Shown one piece after another: positions 26,343 to 35,326 of a stretch of DNA of 64,000 nt (position 1 is the stretch's first letter; the number at the start of each line of letters is the position of its first letter). The translations under genes and the position numbers were made by a program. The notes under the pieces are model-generated. The model did no database searches, was not told the origin of the DNA, and saw nothing but the letters and a program-made list of their open reading frames with translations. Origin of the DNA: Chitinophaga pinensis (GTDB lineage Bacteria > Bacteroidota > Bacteroidia > Chitinophagales > Chitinophagaceae). The DNA lies in contig LR632930.1 in the NCBI GenBank assembly GCA_902167325.1, positions 806,001 to 870,000 on the forward strand. The letters are read 5' to 3'.

Positions 26343-27023
26343 ATGGACAGAAGAGAATCGCTCAAAGCACTCCTCATAGGTTCGGTATCCTCCGGCGTGA
26401 TCCTCAGCGCCTGCGAAACCAGCACCAAAGACAACGCGAAATCGCCTAAAACACAGTATTACGGCCGCACACCCGACGAGGTGCTGCGCGACGAAAAGCT
26501 GCAGAATGATAAATTCTTCACCGACGCGGAAATGAAAGCCATCACCGTGCTCGTTGATATCATTATCCCGAAAGATGAAACTTCCGGCTCAGCCACTGAC
26601 GCTAAAGTGCCGGAGTTCATCGAATTCATCGTGAAAGATCAGCCGAAGAATCAGCTGCCCATGCGCGGCGGGCTACGCTGGCTGGATGTGCAGTCGCAAA
26701 AACAGTACGGGAAAATCTTTACTGACCTCGAAGCCGATAAGCGCCTCGCCATGGTTGACCAGATCGCCTTCCCCGAAAAAGCAGCCCCTGAAATGAGCCA
26801 GGGTGTATCGTTCTTCAACCTCATGCGTAACCTCACCGCCACCGGCTTCTTCACCAGCCAGATGGGCCTGAAAGACCTCGGCTACAAAGGCAACACCCCC
26901 AATGAATGGGACGGCGTGCCCGATGATGTGCTGAAGCAGTACAACCTTGCTTACGACGAAAAACTGTTGGCCGTTTGCCTGAAAAAGGAAGACCGTACCA
27001 AGATCATGACCTGGGAAGACTGA
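26343..27023 (+). CDS. Gluconate 2-dehydrogenase subunit 3 family protein, Tat-exported
   Basis: 226 residues. The N-terminus DRRESLKALLIG is a twin-arginine signal and LSAC (Cys24) a lipobox, so it is probably a Tat-exported lipoprotein. The remaining chain matches the small subunit of membrane-bound gluconate/sugar dehydrogenases, including VLVDIIIPKDETSGSA and the FFNLMRNLTATGFFTSQMG helix. Its role is to escort and stabilise the GMC subunit encoded five bases upstream. A bidirectional terminator follows. Confidence 0.9.
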   Translation: MDRRESLKALLIGSVSSGVILSACETSTKDNAKSPKTQYYGRTPDEVLRDEKLQNDKFFTDAEMKAITVLVDIIIPKDETSGSATDAKVPEFIEFIVKDQPKNQLPMRGGLRWLDVQSQKQYGKIFTDLEADKRLAMVDQIAFPEKAAPEMSQGVSFFNLMRNLTATGFFTSQMGLKDLGYKGNTPNEWDGVPDDVLKQYNLAYDEKLLAVCLKKEDRTKIMTWED

Positions 27024-27040
27024 TAACTATTCCAACCATA

Positions 27041-27077
27041 AAAAAAGCGGTCCGGGCTAACCCCGGACCGCTTTTTT
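27041..27077 (+). terminator. Bidirectional terminator
   Basis: Stem AGCGGTCCGGG (27046-27056) / CCCGGACCGCT (27062-27072) flanked by A6 and T6. It serves the dehydrogenase operon and the convergent POT transporter gene. Confidence 0.9.
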
Positions 27078-27094
27078 ATTTACCGGAAGTCCGG

Positions 27095-28738
27095 TTATCC
27101 GTGTACGTTTTCCCTGAACACCCGGTTGAGCCAGCGCAGCATCAGGAAGATGGCACCTGCGGCGAGGCCGAGCAGGAGGAAGTTCACGAGGAAGTAATTC
27201 ACTTTATTATCGTACCCGTCCCACATAGCAGCCAGTACACCGGAGAGCTTGTTCCCGATAGAGGTGGCAAGGAACCAGCCGCCCATCATCAGTGAGGTAA
27301 GGCGCGCAGGGCTGAGCTTGGACACGAGAGAGAGGCCCATGGGGCTGAGCAGCAGCTCACCCGTAGTGATAACCCCATAGCTGGCGATCAGCCACCAGGC
27401 CGAGGCCTTTTCCACACCATTGTTGCACACCATCACAGCACCTACCATGCAGAAGGTGGACAGGGAAGAGATGAGCAATCCCCATGCTATCTTGGTCATG
27501 GTTGTTGGCTCCTTCTTCCGGTTGCGGAGGAAGGTGAAAAATGCTACCACCAGCGGCGTCAGTATAATAACGAAGAACGGGTTCACAGATTGAAACAGCT
27601 CTGTATTCACCAGGTTGACAGAGGTACCCTCAGCCGGCATTTTTTCCGGCGCCACATTTCTGAAGTACACCGGTTTTCCCTGTTCTTTCACGGGTTGCCC
27701 GGATTCGTCTTTGATTACGCGGAACTCCTCATCGTAAGCCACTACTTCCGTGGTTTGGTTGGTAGCGGTTTCGGAAAGGGACAGTGCTTTGGCAGGAGCC
27801 TGCACTGCAGCCGGCAGTTCACGGTCAGTATAATATTGTGCCCAGGTGGTGAGTGCAGTACCGTTCTGTTTGAATACAGCCCAGAACATTACCGAAACTG
27901 CGAAAATGGCGAGCAGGGCTTTCACCGGCTGCTTGTCTCCGGCAGATGCTTTGCGGAGCAGGTTAGTGAAGAAGTAAATAATGGGAAGGCAGGCGAAGAT
28001 GAACGCATCGGTAGAGTCTGTTCCGAATATGTTACCCGGGATCCACCAGCCAATGGCGCCTACGATGAGCACGGGTACAAATACCTGTGCAAAAATAGAA
28101 CCCAGCGGCATATCGCCCGGCTGAGCGGGCTTCAGTACGTTGGCGTGGCGGTAGTGTTTGAGGCCTGCGGCGAAAATGATAACGCCGAGGAACATGCCTA
28201 CACCAGCGGCAATGAAGGCTGCGCCCCAGTTGATATTATTACGGAGGTATGCTGCGAAGAACGTACAGATGAAGGCGCCGATATTGATCCCCATATAGAA
28301 GATATTATAACCGGTGTCTTTACGTTCGCGGTACTGAGGGTCGTTATACACATTCCCCAGCAGGGTGGAAATATTGGGTTTGAAGAATCCGTTACCTACG
28401 CAGATGAGGGCGAGGGAAAGATAAAATACCGTCAGGTCTTTTACGGCGAGGCCGCAATACCCGATGCCCATGAGGATGCCACCGATGATGATGGATTTGG
28501 TGTATCCCAGCTTACGGTCGGCCAGCAGGCCACCGATGAAGGGAGTGAGGTAAACGAATGCGATAAAGGTGCCGAATATGTCTACCGCAGTATGCCGGTC
28601 CATTGCCCATCCGCCTTTCTCAGCGTCTGTTAAATACAGTTGCAGGATGGCGAGGAGCAGGTAGAAACCGAATCGCTCCCACATCTCGGAAAAGAATAAA
28701 AACGGTAAAGCTACCGGATGCTTGCGGCTAGTCGACAT
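27095..28738 (-). CDS. POT/PTR2 family peptide transporter
   Basis: 547 residues, about 12-14 transmembrane helices. Proton-coupled oligopeptide transporters import di- and tripeptides. The first helix carries the EMWERFGFY motif (cf. ExxERFxYY), and FYMGINIGAF matches the PTR2 FYING signature. A long loop near residues 330-390 (ETATNQTTEVVAYDEEFRVI) is typical of the Bacteroidota subgroup. The frame is open to 28834 but the ATG at 28738 (MSTSRKHP) precedes the first helix directly. Together with the S46 peptidase and C1 peptidase elsewhere in the window it fits a peptide-using lifestyle. Confidence 0.93.
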   Translation of the reverse strand: MSTSRKHPVALPFLFFSEMWERFGFYLLLAILQLYLTDAEKGGWAMDRHTAVDIFGTFIAFVYLTPFIGGLLADRKLGYTKSIIIGGILMGIGYCGLAVKDLTVFYLSLALICVGNGFFKPNISTLLGNVYNDPQYRERKDTGYNIFYMGINIGAFICTFFAAYLRNNINWGAAFIAAGVGMFLGVIIFAAGLKHYRHANVLKPAQPGDMPLGSIFAQVFVPVLIVGAIGWWIPGNIFGTDSTDAFIFACLPIIYFFTNLLRKASAGDKQPVKALLAIFAVSVMFWAVFKQNGTALTTWAQYYTDRELPAAVQAPAKALSLSETATNQTTEVVAYDEEFRVIKDESGQPVKEQGKPVYFRNVAPEKMPAEGTSVNLVNTELFQSVNPFFVIILTPLVVAFFTFLRNRKKEPTTMTKIAWGLLISSLSTFCMVGAVMVCNNGVEKASAWWLIASYGVITTGELLLSPMGLSLVSKLSPARLTSLMMGGWFLATSIGNKLSGVLAAMWDGYDNKVNYFLVNFLLLGLAAGAIFLMLRWLNRVFRENVHG

Positions 28739-28949
28739 GTTGTAACAGGTTGTTTTGATAGCGCTAAAAATAGGGGAAAATAGCCATTGGCCCCAAACTT
28801 TCGTGATATACGGCTTTACGCTCCAAAAACACAAAAGAGCTAATGTTTAAAAAATCGATTTAGCACAGGACAGTACAGGATGCCACTTATAGATAATATT
28901 CATTTTGCTAAAGATTTTTCTACTATATTGAACGAAAATTTATCAAATC

Positions 28950-30392
28950 ATGGTTCAGGGAAAAAATAACAAAAGAAACCAGATTTCACGTAGATCATTT
29001 CTAACCACAGGTGCTGCAGCAACTGCCGGTTTCATGATCGTTCCACGTCATGTATTGGGAGGACCCGGCTATACCGCCCCCAGCGACAGATTACGCGTTG
29101 CCGGCATCGGCGTTGGCGGTAAAGGCGACAGCGATCTCAGAGAAATCGCAACCGGCCCGGCCGACATCGTTATGCTTTGCGACGTAGATGATAACCGCGC
29201 CGCAGCATCCGTAAAACGGTTCCCTAAAGCAAAGTATTACCGCGACTTCCGCGAGATGCTCGATAAAGAGCATAAAAACATCGATGCAGTAACCGTTTCC
29301 AGCCCCGACCACAACCACGCCGTACAAGCCATGGCTGCCATGCAGCTCGGCAAGCACGTGTATGTGCAAAAACCCCTTACCCACGACATTTATGAGGCGC
29401 GTATGCTCACGCAGGCTGCCAAAAAATATAAAGTGGTAACCCAGATGGGCAACCAGGGCGCCTCCGGCGACGGTGTTCGCCAGCTCATGGAATGGTACCA
29501 GGCAGGACTCATCGGCGATGTACACACCGTATACTGCTGGACCAACCGCCCCGTATGGCCCCAGGGTATTCCCTGGCCGCAAACCCGCGCAGAAATCCCG
29601 CAGCACCTCGACTGGGACCTCTGGCTGGGTACCGCTCCCAAAAAAGACTTCGTAGACAAACTCGTTCCCTTTAACTGGCGTGGCTGGTGGGATTACGGTA
29701 CCGGTGCCCTTGGAGACATGGGTTGCCACATCGTGGAGCCTCCTTTCCGCGTACTCGACCTCGGCTATCCTGTTTCCGCGGAAGCAAGCGTTGGCAGTGT
29801 GTATGTAGACGAGTTCAAACAGGGCTATTTCCCGGAAAGCTGCCCCCCGTCTTCCCACGTAATCATGTCATTCGAAACTAAGCGCGGCCCGCTGAAACTC
29901 CACTGGATGGATGGTGGTATTCAGCCTGCACGCCCCGAAGAACTGGGCCCCAACGAAAGAATGGGCGATGGTGGCAACGGCGCCATCTTCATAGGTTCCA
30001 AAGGCAAAATGATGTGCGGTACTTATGGCATGTACCCTTCCCTGCTGCCCTCTACCCGCAACAAGGAAGTGAATGTAAAACAAACCATTGCACGCGTGCC
30101 CGAAGGCCACTACGTACAATGGGTAAATGCCTGCATCGCCGGATACGGTAAAAAAGAACTGAGTGCTCCGTTCGAGATCGCCGGTCCGCTTACTGAAACC
30201 ATCCTCATGGGTAACCTTGCTATCCGCAGCTACGATATCCGTAAGCCCAAAGCTGATGGCAAAGGCTTCGATTATCCCGGCCGTTATATCAAACTGCTGT
30301 GGGATGGCCCGAACATGAAGATCACCAACTTCGACGATGCCAACCAGTTCGTGAAGCGTACTTACCGCGACGGCTGGACGCTCGGCAAATAA
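28950..30392 (+). CDS. Tat-exported Gfo/Idh/MocA family oxidoreductase
   Basis: 480 residues. A twin-arginine signal (ISRRSFLTTGAAATAGFMIVP) precedes a Rossmann domain (RVAGIGVGGKGDSD) and the conserved EKP-like segment YVQKPLTHDIYEA, followed by the C-terminal Gfo/Idh/MocA alpha/beta domain. Family members oxidise or reduce sugars and inositols with tightly bound NAD(P). Export of a nucleotide-dependent enzyme by Tat implies that it folds with its cofactor in the cytoplasm. Substrate is unknown. It is a single-gene unit with a terminator, near other exported sugar enzymes. Confidence 0.9.
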   Translation: MVQGKNNKRNQISRRSFLTTGAAATAGFMIVPRHVLGGPGYTAPSDRLRVAGIGVGGKGDSDLREIATGPADIVMLCDVDDNRAAASVKRFPKAKYYRDFREMLDKEHKNIDAVTVSSPDHNHAVQAMAAMQLGKHVYVQKPLTHDIYEARMLTQAAKKYKVVTQMGNQGASGDGVRQLMEWYQAGLIGDVHTVYCWTNRPVWPQGIPWPQTRAEIPQHLDWDLWLGTAPKKDFVDKLVPFNWRGWWDYGTGALGDMGCHIVEPPFRVLDLGYPVSAEASVGSVYVDEFKQGYFPESCPPSSHVIMSFETKRGPLKLHWMDGGIQPARPEELGPNERMGDGGNGAIFIGSKGKMMCGTYGMYPSLLPSTRNKEVNVKQTIARVPEGHYVQWVNACIAGYGKKELSAPFEIAGPLTETILMGNLAIRSYDIRKPKADGKGFDYPGRYIKLLWDGPNMKITNFDDANQFVKRTYRDGWTLGK

Positions 30393-30409
30393 GGCATAGC
30401 CAACATACT

Positions 30410-30442
30410 AAAAGGGCGCCCCTTATCGGGAGCGCCCTTTTT
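30410..30442 (+). terminator. Bidirectional terminator
   Basis: Stem AAAGGGCGC (30411-30419) / GCGCCCTTT (30432-30440), A run before and T run after. It lies between the Gfo/Idh/MocA gene and the convergent coiled-coil lipoprotein gene. Confidence 0.88.
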
Positions 30443-30462
30443 CGTTGTATGAAACGCTTTGT

Positions 30463-30909
30463 TTAGCGGAATAATTCCTTGAAATCACGTTTGAACTCCT
30501 GCCACTCACTGTCTGCCTTTTTCAGGGATTTATCCAGGCCTTCCTTCGTTTTATCCCAGGCTTCTGCAGTACTGTTCTTCACATCTTCTGCAGCTTTGGC
30601 CAGATCCTGCCGGGCAGCTTCCAGCTTAGTCTGTGCTTTCTTGCTTTTAGCGCTGCCTTCTTTCTTCAGCTCTTCGATGCGCACATCAAGCGAATCCATT
30701 TTTTCTTTGATGGCGGCAGTTGCAGCATCTTTCTGCCGCTGCAGATAAGCTCCGGCGGTATCAGCCTTTTCATCGAGCCCCTCCTTAATGGAGTCCATGC
30801 CTTCGTGGATCTTCGCATTGGCGGAAGTATCCTCTCCAGTGGAGGTGGATTGATTCTGGCAGGCCGTAAGGATAGCGGCAGCGCTCAGAACTATGAAAAT
30901 TTTGTGCAT
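30463..30909 (-). CDS. Small coiled-coil lipoprotein
   Basis: 148 residues. Lipobox LTAC with Cys17, then a Ser/Thr-rich linker and a long Lys/Glu/Ala-rich helix (about 35-148) with heptad character, including EELKKEGSAKSKKAQTKLEAA and repeated DKTKEGLDKSLKKAD. This looks like an apolipoprotein- or YtxH-like amphipathic helix protein attached to a membrane. I do not know a function. It lies 21 bases after the META-domain lipoprotein gene and is probably co-transcribed with it. Confidence 0.82.
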   Translation of the reverse strand: MHKIFIVLSAAAILTACQNQSTSTGEDTSANAKIHEGMDSIKEGLDEKADTAGAYLQRQKDAATAAIKEKMDSLDVRIEELKKEGSAKSKKAQTKLEAARQDLAKAAEDVKNSTAEAWDKTKEGLDKSLKKADSEWQEFKRDFKELFR

Positions 30910-30930
30910 ATACTTTGATTTTTAAGGTTA

Positions 30931-31404
30931 TCAGGGCTTAGCAGCCGTAAATGTAGCCAGTATCGTATCGTTCCGCTGGATGCTCAGCAGGTCTTTTTCA
31001 ATGGTGTATTTATTGGTATTGCCGAGTGCCTGGCTGAAGGCATTTTCCACATTCAAAGCAGGGCAGGCCATCTGTGTGGATATGATATCAGAAACCTGGA
31101 GATCGCCGGTGGCGGTGGCCAGAAACTTACCGCCGAACCCGTTACAGCCCAGGTGGCCCCGTATCTGTGAGGAAGAGTCCACGAATTGCATGTAGATTTC
31201 TTTCCCCCAGTCAGACGTGTCTTTGGGACCATTCACGATTTCTTTCAATACCCATTTGGTTCCGGCAAGGGGCCATGCGGGCTGCCCGTCGGTAGTAATG
31301 GCGGATGCTGCAGCGGCGGAATCGCCCCCGGTGGGTTGCTGTGTGCTCTGGCAGGCGGCCAGGATGGCAATGGCGGCAAAGGCGGAAAGTAATTGCAATT
31401 TCAT
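30931..31404 (-). CDS. META domain lipoprotein
   Basis: 157 residues. The lipoprotein signal ends in LAAC (Cys18). From about residue 45 the chain is a META/HslJ-like domain: PLAGTKWVLKEIVNG, the GHLGCNGFGGKF loop, and STQMACPALNVENAFSQAL. META-domain proteins such as HslJ affect envelope stress resistance, but the mechanism is not known. First gene of a two-gene lipoprotein unit. Confidence 0.9.
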   Translation of the reverse strand: MKLQLLSAFAAIAILAACQSTQQPTGGDSAAAASAITTDGQPAWPLAGTKWVLKEIVNGPKDTSDWGKEIYMQFVDSSSQIRGHLGCNGFGGKFLATATGDLQVSDIISTQMACPALNVENAFSQALGNTNKYTIEKDLLSIQRNDTILATFTAAKP

Positions 31405-31517
31405 AGTAGCGGTTTTATAGTTGTTATACTATTATCAATCTTCAAGCCATTTTAACGCCCTGCATACCCCAATTGTTGACTATCCACGGGCGGTAAGGCA
31501 ATTATGAAAAAAATCGG

Positions 31518-31525
31518 TAGGTTTG
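31518..31525 (+). promoter_or_regulatory. Probable -7 element of the S46 peptidase gene
   Basis: TAGGTTTG is an exact TAnnTTTG match, 21 bases before the ATG at 31547. Confidence 0.5.
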
Positions 31526-31546
31526 GGCCCTTACAAAATCTAACAT

Positions 31547-33688
31547 ATGAAGAAAAATCTATTCCTGTTGCTGCTTTTGCTGTCTGTGAAGCTGGTAAGA
31601 GCGGACGAGGGCATGTGGCTCCCCTACCTGCTGGGGCAACAAACATATGCCGATATGGTGAAGAAAGGGCTGAAGTTGTCGAAAGAGCAACTTTACAGCA
31701 TCAACAAATCTTCCATTAAAGACGCTATTATCATTTTCGGCGGAGGCTGCACGGGAGAGATCGTGAGCAACGAAGGCCTGATCTTTACCAACCACCACTG
31801 CGGGTATGGCGCTATTGCCGCTGCCAGCTCCGTTCAGAACAACTACCTGCGCGACGGCTTCTATGCACGTTCTAAACAGGAAGAGATCCCCGCCAAAGGG
31901 CTTTCCGTTCAGTTCCTCGTTCGGGTGGAAGATGTGACCGCTAAAGTGGACGAAGCCATCAAAGGCACCACCCTCACCGATCGCACTCCTAAACTGCAGG
32001 CCGTATATGGTGAAATCATTAAAGCCGCTACCGAAGGTAACGGTTACGAAGCCAAAGTAGTGCCCATGTTTAAAGGCAACCAGTATCTCCTCTTCGTATA
32101 CGAACGCTATAGCGACGTGCGCCTCGTGGGCACGCCTCCTGAAAACGTAGGCAAGTTCGGCGGTGATACCGATAACTGGGAATGGCCCCGCCACACCGGC
32201 GACTTCTCCGTGTTCCGCGTTTATGGCAACGCCAGCGGCAAACCTGCAGAATACGCTGCTGCTAACGTTCCCCTCAAACCGAAACACTTCCTCCCCGTTT
32301 CCATCAAAGGCGTGAAAGAAAACGATTACGCCATGATCTTCGGCTACCCCGGTGGCACCAACCGTTACGAAACTTCCCTTGGCGTGAAGCTGAAAACTGA
32401 TGTGGAAAACCCTTCCATCGTTTCGCTTCGCGACATGCGCCTGAAATATATGTTCGAAGAAATGAAGAAAGACCCTGCCATTAAACTGCAGCTCGCATCT
32501 TCCTACGCCGGTATCGCCAACTACTGGAAATTCTTCGACGGCGAAACCAAACAACTGCTGAAGTACCAGGTGTACGAAGACAAACAGCAGCAGGAAGCCG
32601 CCTTCCAGCAATGGGCTAAAGGCAAACCGGAATTCGAGAACGTATTCTCCCAATACGATAAGATCTACAAATCCTGGTCGCCCTACGCCAAAGTGCGCCT
32701 CTATCTCATGGAAGGTACCCTCGGCTCACCACTCGCCGCTTTCGCCAGTTCCCTCGCGCAGCTCGAAAACACCATCCTTAAAAATGGTAATGTGAAAGCC
32801 GCTGCTGCTGCTGCCGATGCTGCACGCACCAATTTCCTGAAAGACGAGAATAAGCCCTCCGATCAGAAAATCCTCGCGGCTACTGCCATGCGTTATTATC
32901 AGGATATCCCGAAAGATCAGCACCCTATTGGTTTCTACGAAGGCATGAAATCTTACGGCGATCTGACCGACGAAAAAACATACCGCACCTGGGCTGCTCA
33001 TGTGTTCAACAACACCATGATCTTTAACGATGCAAAATGGAAATCTTTCATCAGCCAGCCTGATGCGGTTGCCCTGCAGGAAGATCCGGCTTATGCCTAT
33101 GCTTCTGCTTTCGTGAAGAATTATACAACGAAATACGCGCCCATCTACGCGCAGTTCACCGCAGAAAACAACGAGCTTGGCCGCCTCTACCTGAAAGGCG
33201 AAGCGCTCCGCACCCCCACGGCGAACCGCTACCCCGATGCTAACTTCACTATGCGCCTCTCTTATGGCCAGGTAAAACCTTACGCTCCACGCGATGCCGT
33301 GGCTTACGACTACGTAACCACCATCGATGGTGTTATGGAGAAATACAAACCCGGAGATTACGAGTTTGATCTTCACCAGAACTTCATCGACCTCGTGAAG
33401 AAAAAAGACTTCGGTCAGTACATCGACGCTAAGCGTAAAACGCTCGTGGTTGGCTTTATCTCCAGCAACGACATTACCGGTGGCAACTCCGGCTCTCCCG
33501 TTATCAACGCCAATGGCGAACTGATCGGCCTCGCGTTCGATGGTAACTACGAAGCCCTCAGCCACAAACTCCAGTTCGATAAAAACAGCAACCGCACCAT
33601 CAACGTGGATATCCGTTATGTGCTGTGGTGCATAGATAAACTGGGTGGTGCTAAAAACATCATCAACGAGCTGAAAATCGTGAAGTAA
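31547..33688 (+). CDS. S46 family dipeptidyl-peptidase (DPP7-type)
   Basis: 713 residues with a signal peptide (1-19). S46 enzymes are periplasmic serine exopeptidases that remove dipeptides from the N-terminus of peptides. The catalytic His is in TNHHCGYG (83-84), the Asp in the GDTDNWEWPRHTGDF region, and the Ser is Ser648 in GNSGSPV. Gly666, 18 residues after the Ser, is at the position that separates DPP7 (Gly, hydrophobic P1) from DPP11 (Arg, acidic P1), so DPP7-type specificity is inferred. The signal sequence and the ATG at 31547 agree. Products would be dipeptides suited to the POT transporter. Confidence 0.95.
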   Translation: MKKNLFLLLLLLSVKLVRADEGMWLPYLLGQQTYADMVKKGLKLSKEQLYSINKSSIKDAIIIFGGGCTGEIVSNEGLIFTNHHCGYGAIAAASSVQNNYLRDGFYARSKQEEIPAKGLSVQFLVRVEDVTAKVDEAIKGTTLTDRTPKLQAVYGEIIKAATEGNGYEAKVVPMFKGNQYLLFVYERYSDVRLVGTPPENVGKFGGDTDNWEWPRHTGDFSVFRVYGNASGKPAEYAAANVPLKPKHFLPVSIKGVKENDYAMIFGYPGGTNRYETSLGVKLKTDVENPSIVSLRDMRLKYMFEEMKKDPAIKLQLASSYAGIANYWKFFDGETKQLLKYQVYEDKQQQEAAFQQWAKGKPEFENVFSQYDKIYKSWSPYAKVRLYLMEGTLGSPLAAFASSLAQLENTILKNGNVKAAAAAADAARTNFLKDENKPSDQKILAATAMRYYQDIPKDQHPIGFYEGMKSYGDLTDEKTYRTWAAHVFNNTMIFNDAKWKSFISQPDAVALQEDPAYAYASAFVKNYTTKYAPIYAQFTAENNELGRLYLKGEALRTPTANRYPDANFTMRLSYGQVKPYAPRDAVAYDYVTTIDGVMEKYKPGDYEFDLHQNFIDLVKKKDFGQYIDAKRKTLVVGFISSNDITGGNSGSPVINANGELIGLAFDGNYEALSHKLQFDKNSNRTINVDIRYVLWCIDKLGGAKNIINELKIVK

Positions 33689-33708
33689 AACTTTTCCGTT
33701 CCTGACAT

Positions 33709-33746
33709 AAAAAATCCCGGCAGACGAATCATCTGCCGGGATTTTT
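33709..33746 (+). terminator. Bidirectional terminator
   Basis: Perfect 15-bp stem AAAAATCCCGGCAGA (33710-33724) / TCTGCCGGGATTTTT (33732-33746) between the convergent S46 and PBP4 genes. Confidence 0.9.
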
Positions 33747-33763
33747 ATTTCAGCCAACCACCA

Positions 33764-35059
33764 TTATCCCGCGTTAGCCGTGCGCACAAGGAAGCGTTCC
33801 ACTGCGCGGCGTACGTTGGTGGATGTTGTATTGTGGTTATTGACGAGTACGCTGAAAATAAGCGTCTTGCCCGACCTGGTGATGATGTATCCGCTGAGGG
33901 CCACCACGCCGCTGAGGGTACCTGTTTTAGCGTAAAACCGGTTGGGCAGCGATTGATAATAGTTCTTCATCGTGCCTTTCCCGCCGGAAGGGAACAGGGG
34001 GAAGAGCCGCTCTTTGGGATGTGCTTTATACATTTTGTCGAGCACCGTAACAAAGTCGCGCGGGGTAAAAAGATTGTAGCGCGAAAGCCCCGACCCGTCT
34101 ACCCAATTCGGCGGATGCGGTAAATCTTTCAGCAGGCTGTCCAGCAGGTACCCGATCACTTTACGGGAATCAATTGCATCGTACTTGAGTGCGGATGCCA
34201 TCATGAGGATCTGCTCGGCAAAGAAGTTATCGCTCCGGTGCATCATGGGCTGAAACAATGTATCCGCGGGAATACTGTGTAATACGGCACCCTGCAGTAC
34301 CGCAGGTGTGTTCAGTATGCGTACGGGGCGGCGAAGCGTGTCCTGCAGGCGGCGAGCCAGTTGCGTGATGCCTCCTGTGATGAAGGGCACTTCATACAAT
34401 TGTTCAGCATGAATATCCGAACGGATGTGCAGCGTGAAGAGATTCTCGCGCTCATCACGGTCGGCCAGCGGCTCTGCGGGCGGGCGTTCGTAGATCAGTT
34501 CTGTTTCAAATTCCGGTGTCATGGAATAGCTGGCACCTTTCATACGAACGCGGGCCACGTTACCATACATGGGCCACTCATTCAGCTCTGGCTGATAGTA
34601 ATCCGCATAATCGCTCCAGCCCCAGCCCGGCCCGAAGCGTTTGTTTTTGATAACTGCCGGTTGCAGCCATATGTTTTTCACTGTGGCGAAAAGCTTGTCC
34701 AGCACAGGCTGGGAGATAAAATCGGGATGGAGGAATGATGGATCTGCCGTGCCCTGTACATACAGCGCCGTATCATTTTCCGTGAAGCGCATCCCCGGCA
34801 GAGAATCGCCCAGTAACTGAAGCCCTGCAAATAATGTAAAGATTTTGGTGTTGGAAGCCGGTACGAAGAATTTATCGTCCTGGTGCTGGATCCAGTATTT
34901 CTTTGTGACAGGGTCGTAGATGCTGATGCCGATGTGGGCGCTGCGCAGTTCTTTAGACTGCAGCAGCTCTTCCTGCGCCCAAAGGCGAAGGTTCTTCGGC
35001 TGCGCCATGACTGCGGTACCCGTCAACATTGCTACTGCAACTATGAAGCAGCATTTCAT
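33764..35059 (-). CDS. dacB: D-alanyl-D-alanine carboxypeptidase/endopeptidase (PBP4 family)
   Basis: 431 residues with a signal peptide (1-20, ending AVMAQ). PBP4-type enzymes trim or cut peptidoglycan cross-links in the periplasm. The three active-site motifs are present: S69-N-T-K72 in PASNTK, S-D-N in HRSDNFFAE and K-T-G in AKTGTLSG. A large insertion typical of PBP4 lies between the first two. The frame opens at 35128, but the ATG at 35059 starts directly with the signal peptide. The gap upstream carries phased T-tract repeats. Confidence 0.95.
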   Translation of the reverse strand: MKCCFIVAVAMLTGTAVMAQPKNLRLWAQEELLQSKELRSAHIGISIYDPVTKKYWIQHQDDKFFVPASNTKIFTLFAGLQLLGDSLPGMRFTENDTALYVQGTADPSFLHPDFISQPVLDKLFATVKNIWLQPAVIKNKRFGPGWGWSDYADYYQPELNEWPMYGNVARVRMKGASYSMTPEFETELIYERPPAEPLADRDERENLFTLHIRSDIHAEQLYEVPFITGGITQLARRLQDTLRRPVRILNTPAVLQGAVLHSIPADTLFQPMMHRSDNFFAEQILMMASALKYDAIDSRKVIGYLLDSLLKDLPHPPNWVDGSGLSRYNLFTPRDFVTVLDKMYKAHPKERLFPLFPSGGKGTMKNYYQSLPNRFYAKTGTLSGVVALSGYIITRSGKTLIFSVLVNNHNTTSTNVRRAVERFLVRTANAG

Positions 35060-35204
35060 GTTGTGAAGAGTTCCAATATTGCTTTTCTGTATCGGCATAC
35101 TATTGTTTTTGAATGTTGATCTTAGCATTAAGCTGCCCTTCCACGTATTCTCCTTCTCCCTGAACCGAAAATAAGCACACAGGGATAGCCTGCAAAATTG
35201 ATAC

Positions 35205-35248
35205 GCCGTTATTGCCGCATTTTACCGCATTTTACCGCTTTTTGCCGC
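35205..35248. repeat. About 10-bp phased repeat (CCGCATTTTA type)
   Basis: CCG occurs at 35206, 35215, 35225, 35235 and 35245; the central units CCGCATTTTA, CCGCATTTTA, CCGCTTTTTG are 10 bp each. The T runs at 35220, 35230 and 35239 are in helical phase, which usually gives bent DNA. It lies between the start of the PBP4 gene and the terminator of the next gene. Confidence 0.7.
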
Positions 35249-35261
35249 CCCTGGTGTAAAA

Positions 35262-35297
35262 TAACAAAAGGGGCCATCTTATTGAGACGGCCCCTTT
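35262..35297 (-). terminator. Terminator of the Gfo/Idh/MocA gene at 35327-36664
   Basis: Stem AAGGGGCC (35268-35275) / GGCCCCTT (35289-35296) with a T-rich tract on the minus strand. The loop side carries GAGACGGC, as in several other terminators here. Confidence 0.75.
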
Positions 35298-35326
35298 CCA
35301 ATATTGCTGCCTTATCACTTGCGTGA

